From NCBI RefSeq assembly GCF_030382115.1, contig NZ_JAUDRJ010000003.1, positions 4,369,569 through 4,433,568 of the forward strand: a DNA stretch of 64,000 nt, in the 5' to 3' direction. Below, piece after piece: positions 17,480 to 27,957 of this stretch (its first letter is position 1; each line of letters starts with the position of its first letter). The DNA is from Nostoc sp. GT001. Its GTDB lineage: Bacteria; Cyanobacteriota; Cyanobacteriia; Cyanobacteriales; Nostocaceae. The translations under genes were made by a program, and so were the position numbers. The notes under the pieces were generated by a model. That model made no database searches. It had not been told where the DNA came from and saw nothing but the letters and a program-made list of their open reading frames with translations.

Positions 17480-18289
17480 ATGAATGCTTTCAAAAATTGG
17501 AAAACCCTTAACTGGTCTGAATATGGTGCAGAGTTGGTGGGAACTGCTTTTAATCTCTTGATTGGATTCAGTATCATCACCTTCAATTTTGGCAAAGGCT
17601 TACCTATGGAGCATCTCATCCCGGCAGTGAGTCCTCGTTTATTAATTAATGGTGTGATCTTTGCTGGAAGTGGTGCATTATTTAGTATTTCACCTTTAGG
17701 TAAACTTAGTGGGGCGCACCTCAACCCATGTTTATCATTAGCGTTCTGGTTGCAAGGCAAAATGCATAAACATGACTTAATTGGATATATTTTTGGTCAA
17801 TTTATTGGCGCTATTCTGGGCACATCTTTAGCATTAGCTTTGTGGAAAAATTATCTGGTCAGCGTCAATTATTGTATCACTTCACCTGGAATAGGTTATC
17901 CATTGTGGTATGTATTTCTAGCTGAAGTTTTCATGACATTTCTGTTAGTTCTGTCTATCTTTATCTTCTTGAGTCATCATCATTTATTGCGCTGGACACC
18001 TTTAATGGTATGGCTTCTAGTGGCAACTATGGTGTGGCTGGGAGCGCCCATTTCTGGTACTAGTTTGAATACAGCACGCAGCATTGGCCCTGCTTTATTA
18101 GCATGGTCTTGGCAAAACCAATGGCTTTATTGTATTGCATCTCCATTAGGAGCATTAGTTGCCGTAAAAATTTTTGACCTAATAGCTATGGGTGAACGCG
18201 AAGTCCTGACAGGGAAACTTTTTCATGTTCCCAACTATCGTTGTATTTTTAAAAATGTTAAAGTACCACATCTACCAAAGCATGGGTAA
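17480..18289 (+). CDS. Aquaporin-family (MIP) channel with altered NPA boxes
   Basis: 269 residues, six predicted membrane spans and two re-entrant half-helices. The first box reads GAHLNPCLSLA (NPC at 82-84) and the second GTSLNTARSIGPA (NTA at 197-199, followed by the conserved Arg200), so neither is a canonical NPA. The SGAHLNP and GTSLN-R-GPA contexts make the family call firm. Atypical NPA boxes occur in divergent aquaporins and can change selectivity; transported solute is unknown. ATG 17480 is preferred over TTG 17441. Downstream of an oxidoreductase but 169 bp apart, so not clearly an operon. Confidence 0.85.
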   Translation: MNAFKNWKTLNWSEYGAELVGTAFNLLIGFSIITFNFGKGLPMEHLIPAVSPRLLINGVIFAGSGALFSISPLGKLSGAHLNPCLSLAFWLQGKMHKHDLIGYIFGQFIGAILGTSLALALWKNYLVSVNYCITSPGIGYPLWYVFLAEVFMTFLLVLSIFIFLSHHHLLRWTPLMVWLLVATMVWLGAPISGTSLNTARSIGPALLAWSWQNQWLYCIASPLGALVAVKIFDLIAMGEREVLTGKLFHVPNYRCIFKNVKVPHLPKHG

Positions 18290-18718
18290 ATTTAACCTAG
18301 AAACAACAAACTTGGTATCAAAGCTTGACTAGCAAAAAATCTGGCAGATATCCCTCTTCTATTACTTTCAACAGAGAATAATCTATAAGCTTGATTGGTT
18401 TCTACTTTCGTAACAAATAAGTCACAATTATACGATGCTGCAAAGTAGCTAGCGCGATCGCACAATTCCTCACTATATCTGAGGCTCACTAAAGGGAGGT
18501 ATTTTTTCTCCTTCGAGTGACAAAACAGGGATATAGAAGAATTTAGTAGTCAAAAGTCAAAATTTGTAAAGAATCTAGTCAGATTGATAGATTCATTCAG
18601 CAAATATTTTCCTGATTCTTGAACTATTGTGACTTTTGAATTCTGACAAATATTCTTTTAGTTGAAAGTCATTTATCAACCTTAGAAAACATCAAAATAC
18701 TCTAAAAGGAGAAAGTCA

Positions 18719-19493
18719 ATGAAGAAACTAGAAGGTAAGGTAGCTTTAGTAACAGGTAGTAGCGGAGGAATTGGTCAAGCTATTGCTGTACATCTCGCTG
18801 AACAAGGTGCAGATGTTGTAATAGACTACCGCTCTCATCCTGAAGGCGCTCAAGAAACTCTGTCGAAGGTAGAAGCAGCTGGTAGCAAAGGTTTAACTGT
18901 TAAAGCTGATTTAAGTGTAATTAGTGATATTCGTCAACTTATAGACCAGGGTATTCAATACTTTGGCAAGTTAGACATTCTTGTGAACAATGCTGGTATT
19001 GATGGTAGAAATGCTGATTTCTGGAACATCACTGAAGCCGACTATGATGCAGTCATCGATCTCAACCTCAAAGGTACATTTTTTGCCACTCAAGCGATAG
19101 TGCAGCACTTCATAGAAACCAAGCGAACTGGCAAAATCATTAATATTAGCTCCACTCATGAGGAAATAGCATTTCCCCACTTCACTAAGCTACTGTGCCA
19201 GTAAAGGTGGCGTAAAAATGATGATGCGTAACCTAGCCGTTGAGCTTGGGCCTTTGGGAATTACAATTAACAACGTGGCTCCTGGAGCAATTGAGACACC
19301 AATCAATAGTAAGCTGTTAAATGACCCCGAAAAATTAGCAGCACTGTTAAAAAACATTCCCTTGGGTCGCTTAGGTAAGCCAGAAGATATCGCACCTATA
19401 GTTAGCTTCTTAGCCTCAGCCGATGCTGATTACATCACAGGCGCAACCTTCTATGTAGATGGAGGATTGAGCCGGAACTATCATGAGCAATAG
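18719..19493 (+). pseudogene. Short-chain dehydrogenase broken by a one-base insertion
   Basis: ATG 18719 (AAAGGAG eight bases upstream) opens an SDR with TGSSGGIG and NNAGIDG, but the frame stops at 19204. The rest of the protein (MMMRNLAVELGPLGITINNV to the stop at 19493) continues in another frame. Removing one A from the AA at 19187-19188 restores FTSYCASKGGVK, which contains the catalytic Tyr and Lys. The product resembles glucose 1-dehydrogenase-type SDRs. Either the gene is recently inactivated or there is a sequence error; translation as shown would lack the catalytic YxxxK. Confidence 0.85.
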
Positions 19494-19506
19494 GTAAGCT
19501 AGAACA

Positions 19507-19645
19507 CTAGTAGTCTGCCAACCCAAAAATGTTAGGTGGAGGTTGGGTAAAGGTTAGTGGAGGTTGGGTAAAGGTTAAAGGGAAAAGGGTAAGGGATAAA
19601 AAACCTTTTCCCTTTCCCCTTTCCCCTTCCCCATGAATTACGAAT
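19507..19645. repeat. One-ended copy of the CTAGTAGTCTGCCAA element
   Basis: Left arm CTAGTAGTCTGCCAA (19507-19521) and the following CCCAAAAATG match the element at 15723. The core contains two tandem copies of TTAGTGGAGGTTGGGTAAAGG-like sequence and an AAAGGGAAAAGGG/CCCTTTCCCCTTT palindrome, but no right arm follows. It lies just after the broken SDR; the rest of the spacer to 19843 shows only short AATTACG repeats. Confidence 0.65.
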
Positions 19646-19843
19646 TACGAATTGCTATACTCACTCCATGAGGTTGTATTGCTCAAGCCTGGACGGTGGC
19701 GGAAGTTCTTAGCGACTAGATAGCAACACAACCTACCACATAGAATTTTGAGTTTTAAGTTTTGCAGTCAGAGAAAAAGTATTATTTAAGACATTCAAAA
19801 CAACCTTGTGCTAAAGATTTTTAATCCAAAATCCAAAATCCCT

Positions 19844-22504
19844 ATGACTCAAGAAGAAGCAAGATTAGCAGCAGACCGCGATCGCACCGCTTATTGGAAA
19901 CGATGGGGTTCTTACCTGAGTGAACGGCAGTGGGGAACAGTGCGCGAAGACTATAGCCCTAATGGTACCGCCTGGGAATTCTTTCCCCACGACCATGCCC
20001 GCTCCCGCGCCTATCGCTGGGGAGAAGATGGAATTGCGGGAATTTCCGATAATCATCAGCGACTATGTTTTGCGATCGCTCTCTGGAATGGTGAGGATGA
20101 AATTCTCAAAGAGAGGCTTTTCGGTCTTACAGGAAATCAGGGGAATCACGGGGAAGATGTTAAAGAATACTACTTCTACCTGGATAATACCCCGACTCAT
20201 TCCTATATGAAATATCTTTATAAATATCCCCAAGCAGCTTTCCCATACAGTCAGCTCGTAGAAGAAAATCGGTGCAGAGGTCGCCAAAACTCGGAGTTTG
20301 AATTAATCAACACAGGTATATTTGACCAAGACCGTTATTTTGATGTATTTGTTGAATACGCCAAGGCTTCACCCGACGACATTTTGATTCAAATCACTGT
20401 GATTAACCGAGGACCGGAAGCAAAAACGTTGCATTTATTACCAACGCTTTGGTTTCGCAACACCTGGTCTTGGACTGGTAATCAACAAGAAAAGCCGTGG
20501 TTAAAAATTAGCCAATCTAACTCTGACCTCAGCACCATCGAAGCTTATCACCCCTCTTTAGAAACTCGATGGCTGTACTGTAATGAAACTCCAGAACTAC
20601 TATTTACAGAAAATGAGACTAATAATCAAAGATTGTTTGGGGTCAACAATGCTTCGCCATACGTTAAAGATGGAATAAATAATTATGTAGTGAATGAGGA
20701 AAAAACAGGGGTCAATCCCAATCGGATCGGCACTAAATTTGCAGCTCGTTACCAATTAGAAATTGGTGCAGGCGAAACCAAGACAGTGCGATTACGATTA
20801 AGTGACGCGCAAAATTTAATTGCACCATTCGGTACGGAATTTGATACAGTTTGGCAACAGCGCCAGCGCGAGGCAGATGAATTTTATCAGCGAATTTGTC
20901 CGTTGCCAATGTTAGAAGACAGGCGGAATGTGCAGCGGCAAGCATTTGCTGGAATGTTATGGAGCAAACAATTTTACTACTATGTAGCCGACCAATGGCT
21001 AAAAGGCGATCCAGCTAGGCCGACGCCGCCAGCATCACGGCTCAATGGCAGAAACCATGAATGGTTTCATGTATTTAACGACGATGTACTTTCCATGCCC
21101 GACAAATGGGAATATCCTTGGTTTGCGGCTTGGGATTTAGCTTTTCATGTAATTCCGCTCTCGATGATTGATCCCGACTTTGCCAAGCTGCAACTGAGTC
21201 GCTTGACACGAGAGTGGTATATGCATCCTAACGGCCAGCTACCGACTTATGAATGGGCTTTTGGTGATGTCAATCCGCCCGTTCATGCCTGGGCAGCATG
21301 GCAGGTTTATCAGATTGAGCAAAAAATCTATGGTCGTGCAGATAAAAAATTTCTGGAGAGCGTCTTTCAAAAATTACTGCTGAACTTTACTTGGTGGGTT
21401 AACCGGAAAGATTTTGAGGGTAAGAATATCTTTCAGGGTGGCTTTCTAGGCATGGATAATATTGGTGTCTTTGATCGCAGTGTTCAACTACCAACTGGTG
21501 GATATCTGCAACAAGCAGATGGTACAAGTTGGATGGCGATGTATTCTCTGAATATGCTAACGATCGCCTTAGAATTAGCAAAAGAAAATTCTGCCTATGA
21601 AGATATCGCCAGCAAGTTTTTCGAGCATTTCTTGTACATTGCTGATGCGATGAACGGCGTTGGTGATGCCGAAATAGCGCTATGGGATGAAACTGATGGT
21701 TTTTACTACGATGCTCTACATTTACCAGATAGTCATCAATTCCCGATGAAAGTGCGATCGCTGGTGGGGCTAATTCCATTATGTGCCGTGAGCATTTTAG
21801 AATCAGAAACCTTAGATCAGCTCCCAGGCTTTAGAGAGCGGACGCAATGGTTTCTGAAAAATCGCCCCGATCTGACCCGAAATATTGCTTGTATGCAGAA
21901 AGAAGGTATCGGTGAGCGCCGACTGCTAGCGATCGCCTATCCAGATAAACTCCGTCGCATCCTAGAAAAAATGTTAGATGCAACAGAATTTTTCGGACCT
22001 TATGGTATTCGCTCTGTTTCTAAAGTTCATGCATCCGATCCTTACGTTTTAACAGTAGATGGCCGGGAGTATCGAGTTGATTATGAACCTGCTGAGTCTA
22101 GTACAGGGATGTTTGGCGGTAATTCCAACTGGCGTGGGCCAATTTGGTTTCCCATTAATTATCTACTCCTAGAATCACTACAAAAGTTCTATCGCTACTT
22201 TGGAGACGATTTCAAAGTTGAGTGTCCCACCGGTTCAGGTCAAATGATGACGCTCAAGGAAGTATCAATTGAATTAGCTCAAAGACTAATCCAAATTTTT
22301 CTCACAGATGCTTCTGGTAAACGACCTTTTTATGGTGGAACAGATAAATTTCAAACTGACCCAAATTGGCGTGACCTGATTCTGTTCAATGAATACTTTC
22401 ATGGAGATAATGGCGCTGGTATTGGTGCTAGTCATCAAACTGGTTGGACAGGTTTAATCGCCAAATTAATCCAGCAATGTGCAGAACAGGTTTTGTCAGA
22501 ATAA
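19844..22504 (+). CDS. GH63-family glycoside hydrolase
   Basis: 886 residues from ATG 19844, which matches the expected start [20 protein letters not shown] shortly after; the GTG 19808 alternative adds unrelated residues. The sequence shows N-terminal beta-sandwich text ([20 protein letters not shown]) and an (alpha/alpha)6 barrel with [27 protein letters not shown] and [19 protein letters not shown], all typical of GH63-like proteins that cleave alpha-glucosides, mannosylglycerate or glucosylglycerate. No signal peptide, so cytosolic. It precedes the debranching enzyme GlgX, suggesting a role in intracellular oligosaccharide or compatible-solute turnover. The exact substrate is not decidable from sequence reading. 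Confidence 0.88.
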   Translation: MTQEEARLAADRDRTAYWKRWGSYLSERQWGTVREDYSPNGTAWEFFPHDHARSRAYRWGEDGIAGISDNHQRLCFAIALWNGEDEILKERLFGLTGNQGNHGEDVKEYYFYLDNTPTHSYMKYLYKYPQAAFPYSQLVEENRCRGRQNSEFELINTGIFDQDRYFDVFVEYAKASPDDILIQITVINRGPEAKTLHLLPTLWFRNTWSWTGNQQEKPWLKISQSNSDLSTIEAYHPSLETRWLYCNETPELLFTENETNNQRLFGVNNASPYVKDGINNYVVNEEKTGVNPNRIGTKFAARYQLEIGAGETKTVRLRLSDAQNLIAPFGTEFDTVWQQRQREADEFYQRICPLPMLEDRRNVQRQAFAGMLWSKQFYYYVADQWLKGDPARPTPPASRLNGRNHEWFHVFNDDVLSMPDKWEYPWFAAWDLAFHVIPLSMIDPDFAKLQLSRLTREWYMHPNGQLPTYEWAFGDVNPPVHAWAAWQVYQIEQKIYGRADKKFLESVFQKLLLNFTWWVNRKDFEGKNIFQGGFLGMDNIGVFDRSVQLPTGGYLQQADGTSWMAMYSLNMLTIALELAKENSAYEDIASKFFEHFLYIADAMNGVGDAEIALWDETDGFYYDALHLPDSHQFPMKVRSLVGLIPLCAVSILESETLDQLPGFRERTQWFLKNRPDLTRNIACMQKEGIGERRLLAIAYPDKLRRILEKMLDATEFFGPYGIRSVSKVHASDPYVLTVDGREYRVDYEPAESSTGMFGGNSNWRGPIWFPINYLLLESLQKFYRYFGDDFKVECPTGSGQMMTLKEVSIELAQRLIQIFLTDASGKRPFYGGTDKFQTDPNWRDLILFNEYFHGDNGAGIGASHQTGWTGLIAKLIQQCAEQVLSE

Positions 22505-22516
22505 AACTTCGTTGTA

Positions 22517-22710
22517 ATATCATGTCCGCATAATTAGTTATGCTAACCACAGTCATTGCACCCCACACGCCAGTCGCTCATGGGGGAAACCCCCAAGACC
22601 GCGCTGGCTCTCCTTAATCCCCTCCCCGCTTGCGGGGAGGGGAGACAAAGCGTAGCTTTGGCGGGGGTGGGGTTCTTCGGGTTTAATAAGCAATCAAGCG
22701 GACATGATAT
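22517..22710. mobile_element. 194-bp MITE with 13-bp perfect terminal inverted repeats
   Basis: ATATCATGTCCGC (22517-22529) and GCGGACATGATAT (22698-22710) are exact inverted copies. The core holds a GC-rich palindrome (CCCCTCCCCGC / GCGGGGAGGGG) and no ORF. If the terminal TA is target DNA, the unit has TA duplications as for Tc1/IS630-type transposition. A decayed relative is at 61222-61345. Confidence 0.82.
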
Positions 22711-23184
22711 GACTCAATAATGGAAAATCAAGCTTTTTCTACTTGTGTGTACACCGTAGCCTTGCCATATTTAATATTTGAAAATGCTAGTCTTTACCTA
22801 CTTATTTATTATCTAAAAAATACAAACATATCCCCAAAATTTAACCCTTGAAACTATACTATACACTCATTAATATTAACTCTTGTAAAGCAATTAATAG
22901 GCAATTAAATTTCCAGAATAGTTAGATTGGTGACTTATTTTTTCGCCAAGTTTACTCAACAATTGCTTAAACCTAATCAAGAAAAAGATGGAAGAGTAGA
23001 TAATACAAGCTACAAGCATGTTTGAAGGCAATATTGTAATGAAAATTTCATGAGTTATTTAACATAAAAATAGCCATTAATAAATTGCTAAACACATCAT
23101 TGCAAAACACAATAAAGAATTTTTTAGTGGCTAAAATAGTGCTAAATGACTCATCAGTAAAATACTGTCAGGACAGAAAGACAA
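22711..23184. other. AT-rich leader region of glgX
   Basis: About 470 bp without an ORF, strongly AT-rich. Likely holds the glgX promoter, but I see no operator or sigma box that I can defend. GGACAG/GAAAGAC just before ATG 23185 is a weak ribosome-binding stretch. Confidence 0.4.
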
Positions 23185-25350
23185 ATGACTTTAACTACAG
23201 ATAGATATCAGGTTGAACTAGCAATACCTGATTACCAGTTAGAATCGGGATGTTCACATCCTTTCGGTGCAGTACCAGACAAAGATGGAGTAAACTTTTC
23301 CCTCTTTTCAGAACATGCTACCTCTGTGGAACTCTTATTGTTTGATCGGGATGATGCTCCGCAGCCAACAAAAATTATTCAGTTAAACCCAAAGATTAAT
23401 AAAACCTTCCACTTTTGGCATATCTATGTTAGAGGGTTAAAAGCGGGCGCTCACTATGCTTATCGAGTTAATGGTAATCCTGATTTACACCGAGCAGGAC
23501 ACCGCTTTAATAAGAATAAGGTACTACTTGACCCTTATGCTAGAGGAAACACCAACACTCTTTGGCAGCGCAACGATGCTTTAGGGACAAAAGATAACGT
23601 GACTACATCTATGCGTAGTGTAGTTATTGATATATCTGATTATGACTGGGAAGGCGATCGCCCGCTCAATCGCTCAATGAGTGACACCATCATTTATGAG
23701 GTACATGTTGGCGGATTTACCAAATCATCATCTTCCGGCTGCAAACACCCCGGCACTTTTTCTGGGATCATAGAGAAAATCCCTTACCTCAAAGAGTTAG
23801 GAATTACAGCGGTTGAACTCCTGCCAATATTTGACTTTGACGAAAAGAACATTCTTCGAGAAGTCAACGGTAAGGAACTAAAAGACTACTGGGGATATAA
23901 CCCCCACAGTTACTTTGCTCCAGAAGCTTCATATTGTGCTTTTCCTGATGTTGGAAATCATATCAGAGAGTTTCGAGATTTGGTTAAGGCTTTACACAAA
24001 GAAGGAATTGAAGTCATTCTAGATGTAGTCTTTAACCACACCGACGAAGGCAACCATGAAGGCCCAACCATCAGTTTCAAAGGACTTTTTAATGATATCT
24101 TTTATCACCTAGTGCATGGGGATAAGCAGTACTACATGGACTACTCCGGGTGTGGCAATACTGTTAATTGCAACCATCCCATAGTAGAAAAGTTAATTGT
24201 AGATTGCCTGGAATTTTGGGTGAAAGAGATGCATGTTGATGGTTTCCGCTTTGATGAAGCCTCCATCCTATCTCGTAGCCAAGACGGAGTACCAATGATC
24301 CATCCGCCAGTGATTTGGCACATTGAAACATCAGAAACACTAGCTGACACCAAAATCATTGCCGAGGCTTGGGATGCTGGTGGGCTTTATCAAATTGGCG
24401 ATTTCCCTGGATATCGTTGGGCAGAATGGAACGGACGTTTTCGAGATGATATCCGGCGCTTTGTCAAAGGAGATCCTGGAATGGTTGGAGCAGTTGCTTG
24501 GCGACTAGCTGGAAGTGCTGACTTATATCAATCAAGCAGACATTTACCCATTAACAGCATCAACTTTATTACTTGTCATGATGGGTTCACCCTCAATGAT
24601 TTAGTTTCGTACAACCACAAGCACAATGAAGCCAATGGTGAAAACAATCGGGATGGTGTCAATGACAATTTGAGTTGGAATTGTGGGGTTGAAGGAGAAA
24701 CTGACAATCCAGAAATTGATGCATTACGTCGGCGACAGATTAAGAATTTTGCAGCCATTCTCATGCTCTCTCTAGGTGTACCCATGCTTGTGGCTGGTGA
24801 TGAAGTCAGACGTACCCAAAAAGGTAACAATAACGCTTACTGTCAAGATAACGAAATTAGTTGGTTAGATTGGAATCTTGCCGAGAAGAATGCTGATATT
24901 TTTAGGTTCTTCAAAGGGATGATTAATTTACGCAAATCCTACTGCCATTCTGCCTTACGTCGGAGTTATTTTTTCACTGGTGAAGTTAACGAACGTGGGT
25001 TGGCAGACATTTCTTGGCATGGTTGTAAGTTGTTTGAACCAGGTTGGCAAGACTCTCATGCTAGAGTTCTCGCATTGACTGTTGGCGGCTTTGAAGGAGA
25101 AGCAGATATTCATATCATGCTCAACATGTATTGGGAGGATCTCGACTTTGAAATTCCTTCTATGAAAGGAAGAAGATGGTGCAGAGTCGTAGATACTGCT
25201 CTTCCTTCGCCAATGGATATTGCAGAGCCAGGAGAAGAAACTATAGTTTCAAGTAACGTCTATCGTGTTAAAGAGCGTAGCGTTGTTGTTTTGATTTCTA
25301 AATGGTTTCCAGTTAATGAATTTCCAATTCGGAGTGAATTCAATGACTAA
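23185..25350 (+). CDS. glgX: Glycogen debranching enzyme (isoamylase-type, GH13)
   Basis: 721 residues. An N-terminal CBM48-like domain (about 20-150) precedes a GH13 barrel with all four conserved regions: I DVVFNHTDEG (280-289), II DGFRFDEAS with nucleophile Asp357, III AEAW with acid/base Glu394, and IV CHDG with Asp466. It hydrolyses alpha-1,6 branches of glycogen or limit dextrins in the cytosol. Region II reads FDEAS where many homologues have FDLA. The stop overlaps the next gene's start by eight bases, indicating translational coupling with the epimerase/STAS gene. Low-temperature-induced cyanobacterial debranching enzymes of this type have been described (recalled, not checked). Confidence 0.92.
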   Translation: MTLTTDRYQVELAIPDYQLESGCSHPFGAVPDKDGVNFSLFSEHATSVELLLFDRDDAPQPTKIIQLNPKINKTFHFWHIYVRGLKAGAHYAYRVNGNPDLHRAGHRFNKNKVLLDPYARGNTNTLWQRNDALGTKDNVTTSMRSVVIDISDYDWEGDRPLNRSMSDTIIYEVHVGGFTKSSSSGCKHPGTFSGIIEKIPYLKELGITAVELLPIFDFDEKNILREVNGKELKDYWGYNPHSYFAPEASYCAFPDVGNHIREFRDLVKALHKEGIEVILDVVFNHTDEGNHEGPTISFKGLFNDIFYHLVHGDKQYYMDYSGCGNTVNCNHPIVEKLIVDCLEFWVKEMHVDGFRFDEASILSRSQDGVPMIHPPVIWHIETSETLADTKIIAEAWDAGGLYQIGDFPGYRWAEWNGRFRDDIRRFVKGDPGMVGAVAWRLAGSADLYQSSRHLPINSINFITCHDGFTLNDLVSYNHKHNEANGENNRDGVNDNLSWNCGVEGETDNPEIDALRRRQIKNFAAILMLSLGVPMLVAGDEVRRTQKGNNNAYCQDNEISWLDWNLAEKNADIFRFFKGMINLRKSYCHSALRRSYFFTGEVNERGLADISWHGCKLFEPGWQDSHARVLALTVGGFEGEADIHIMLNMYWEDLDFEIPSMKGRRWCRVVDTALPSPMDIAEPGEETIVSSNVYRVKERSVVVLISKWFPVNEFPIRSEFND

Positions 25351-27514
25351 CATAGGCTTTTCGTTTTCGGATTTGATTGCTGGGTATGTTATCGGTTTTG
25401 ATTCAGGTAAAGGAGATTTTGGTACTTTTGAACTTAAAACCTCAGATGGCAGGAAATTTAAAGTAGCATTGACATCAATGACCTATGCTGAACTAGTACG
25501 CAATTTAGATGAGCCTTTCTTTGATTGCACTAGCCAAATAAGTTCAATGCTCGTTCCAAATTGCTATCTTTTCGCCTATGGCATTTTTTATCCTGAAGCA
25601 GGTGAACATAAATTTGAAGCTAAACACATAGTTTTTCTGGGTAGAACAGAAAATGAGTATCTTTTTGAAAGACCAGATTGGTGGGTCAAGCAGATACGAA
25701 GCCTTGGCGATTTTTACCTCAAAGCTCAGTTTGAAGATGGCGAAATTGATTATCGAAAATATCGCACAGGTATCGGTTTAGTTGGTTCCAAAGAAGATAG
25801 TAATCGTCAGGAGACTGACACCATTTCTCGCCTAGTTTACGGTTTTGCTACAGCCTACATGATGACTGGGGACGATCGCTATCTTGAAGCTGCGGAAAAA
25901 GGTACTGAATATCTGCGCCAACACATGCGTTTTCTAGATGAAGGCGAAGGAATTTGCTATTGGTACCATGCTGTTGATGTGAACCCAGGTGGTAGCGAAC
26001 AGAAAATATTCTCCTCAGAATTTGGGGATGATTATGACGCTATTCCAGCTTACGAGCAAATTTATGCCCTAGCTGGCCCCACCCAAACCTATCGGATAAC
26101 AGGCGATCCCCGCATCATCAAAGATATCGAGTTGACGATTAATCTGTTTGACAAGTATTTCTTGGACAAGACAGAGAAAGGAGGATTTTTCTCTCACATC
26201 GATCCGATTACTCTCAGCCCCCACGCTCAGACTCTAGGCCACAATCAGGCCAAGAAGAACTGGAACTCGGTAGGTGATCATGCTCCGGCTTATTTGATCA
26301 ATCTTTGGCTAGCGACTGGCAAAGAAGAATACGCAAATTTCTTGGAGTACACCTTCGACACCATTGAAAAGCGGTTCCCAGATTATGACCATAGCCCATT
26401 TGTCCAAGAACGTTTTTATGAGGACTGGACTCACGATACAACTTGGGGATGGCAGCAGAATCGAGCAGTTGTAGGTCATAACCTGAAAATTGCTTGGAAC
26501 TTAATGCGGATGAACCACCTGAAACCAAAAGAAAACTATGTGGCTCTGGCAGAAAAGATTGCAGAAATCATGCCAGCAGTCGGTAGCGACCAACAGCGTG
26601 GTGGGTGGTACGATGTCGTGGAACGCACCTTAAAACCAGGGCAAGAGGTACACCGCTTTGTCTGGCATAATCGGAAAGCTTGGTGGCAACAGGAACAAGC
26701 TATCTTAGCCTACCTGATCTTAAATGGCTCACTTGATAAACCTGAGTATCAACGCCAAGCCCGTGAAGCGGCAGCTTTCTATAATGCTTGGTTCCTCGAT
26801 TACGTAGCTGGGGGTATCTACTTCAATGTTCTGTCCAATGGGATTCCCTACTTGTTAGGAACGGAACGAGGCAAGGGGAGCCACTCAATGAGCGGTTATC
26901 ACTCGTTTGAGTTGGCCTACTTAGCTTGCGTTTATACAAATTTGCTGATTAATAAACAGCCAATGGATTTGTACTTCAAACCAAAGCCGGGTGGCTTTAA
27001 GGACAACATTCTGCGAGTTGCACCAGATATCTTACCACCAGGCAGTGTACGGATTGGCGATGTATGGATCAATGGGCAAAGGTATGCCGATTTTGATGCT
27101 GCAAACCTGACGGTAAAACTGCCGATTACTCAAGACGATCTCAAAGTTAGAGTCAGGCTTCTCCCGACTCAAGTATCTTTCGACGCAACGCTGTTAGAAG
27201 TGAGTAATGGTACTGCTAAAATCTCCTTAACTGGGTTATTGGATGCCAATGGTGTGGTACATTTTCAGGAAGCGATCGCCAAAGCTACAGAACAGCCAAT
27301 CAATCGTCTAGTCTTACTGCTACAAGAATTAGAATGTATTACTACTGCTGGTCTGAGGTCTCTGATTTTAACTAAGCAAAAACTGGGTTCTCATGTTGAA
27401 CTCTATATAGTTGGGGCACCAGAGAACGTGAAACAATTCCTGATGATGAGTGCATTTTGCGACAGCGTAACTGTTTTGGATCAGTATGAAACTGCTGAGA
27501 TGGCTAGTGTGTAG
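25343..27514 (+). CDS. AGE-family epimerase fused to a C-terminal STAS domain
   Basis: 723 residues from ATG 25343, which has GGAG (25331-25334) and overlaps the glgX stop (ATGACTAA). Three parts: an N-terminal domain of about 125 residues of unknown type (FSDLIAGYVIGFDSGKGDFG), an N-acylglucosamine-2-epimerase-like (alpha/alpha)6 barrel at about 130-540 (GVDVNPGGSEQ-like text, HDTTWGWQQNRAVVGHNLK, FVWHNRKAWWQQEQA), and a STAS domain at about 610-720 (VLLLQELECITTAGLRSLIL). STAS domains usually belong to anti-sigma-factor antagonists; the Thr-Thr of ITTAGLRS lies where those are phosphorylated. The fusion suggests a sugar enzyme switched by partner binding. Substrate unknown. Confidence 0.87.
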   Translation: MTNIGFSFSDLIAGYVIGFDSGKGDFGTFELKTSDGRKFKVALTSMTYAELVRNLDEPFFDCTSQISSMLVPNCYLFAYGIFYPEAGEHKFEAKHIVFLGRTENEYLFERPDWWVKQIRSLGDFYLKAQFEDGEIDYRKYRTGIGLVGSKEDSNRQETDTISRLVYGFATAYMMTGDDRYLEAAEKGTEYLRQHMRFLDEGEGICYWYHAVDVNPGGSEQKIFSSEFGDDYDAIPAYEQIYALAGPTQTYRITGDPRIIKDIELTINLFDKYFLDKTEKGGFFSHIDPITLSPHAQTLGHNQAKKNWNSVGDHAPAYLINLWLATGKEEYANFLEYTFDTIEKRFPDYDHSPFVQERFYEDWTHDTTWGWQQNRAVVGHNLKIAWNLMRMNHLKPKENYVALAEKIAEIMPAVGSDQQRGGWYDVVERTLKPGQEVHRFVWHNRKAWWQQEQAILAYLILNGSLDKPEYQRQAREAAAFYNAWFLDYVAGGIYFNVLSNGIPYLLGTERGKGSHSMSGYHSFELAYLACVYTNLLINKQPMDLYFKPKPGGFKDNILRVAPDILPPGSVRIGDVWINGQRYADFDAANLTVKLPITQDDLKVRVRLLPTQVSFDATLLEVSNGTAKISLTGLLDANGVVHFQEAIAKATEQPINRLVLLLQELECITTAGLRSLILTKQKLGSHVELYIVGAPENVKQFLMMSAFCDSVTVLDQYETAEMASV

Positions 27515-27941
27515 ATTGCGTTGAAAGACGTTTTAGTAGTCCTAAAAATTGGATAGCAAATACACAGTTTCAACAAAGAGAGTAGAGTTTATCCAAAGCT
27601 ATTAGGACTAGGCTCAATACAGTTCGGTTAAGGAAAGTTATTTGTTAAAATGAGTAAAGGGAGCAGGGGGAGCGGGGGGTCTGGGGAAGTTTTTCTCCCT
27701 GCACTCCTAGCCTCCCTTACTTATTCAAAGAGTATTGGGACTATGCTTTGTCTTTGACACAACTGCAACTAAATTCTGTATAAAAATACTAAATCTGTTT
27801 AGTAGAATTCATCTCAAAACCTTGTACAGAGTTGGCTTTGCATTTGAGAAAAAATCTATTGGAAGGGGTAAAACTTAGACTATCTTCCCTTGTGGCAAAG
27901 ATATTTTCCATCAAAAGCTACTCAGGACTCTTGGCTGTATT

Positions 27942-27957
27942 GTTGTTATATAACAAC
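27942..27957. promoter_or_regulatory. 16-bp perfect palindrome, candidate operator
   Basis: GTTGTTATATAACAAC is its own reverse complement and lies 122 bp upstream of the TTG start of the receiver-flavoprotein gene. Perfect 16-bp palindromes without loop are typical dimeric-regulator sites. No regulator is identified. Confidence 0.5.
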
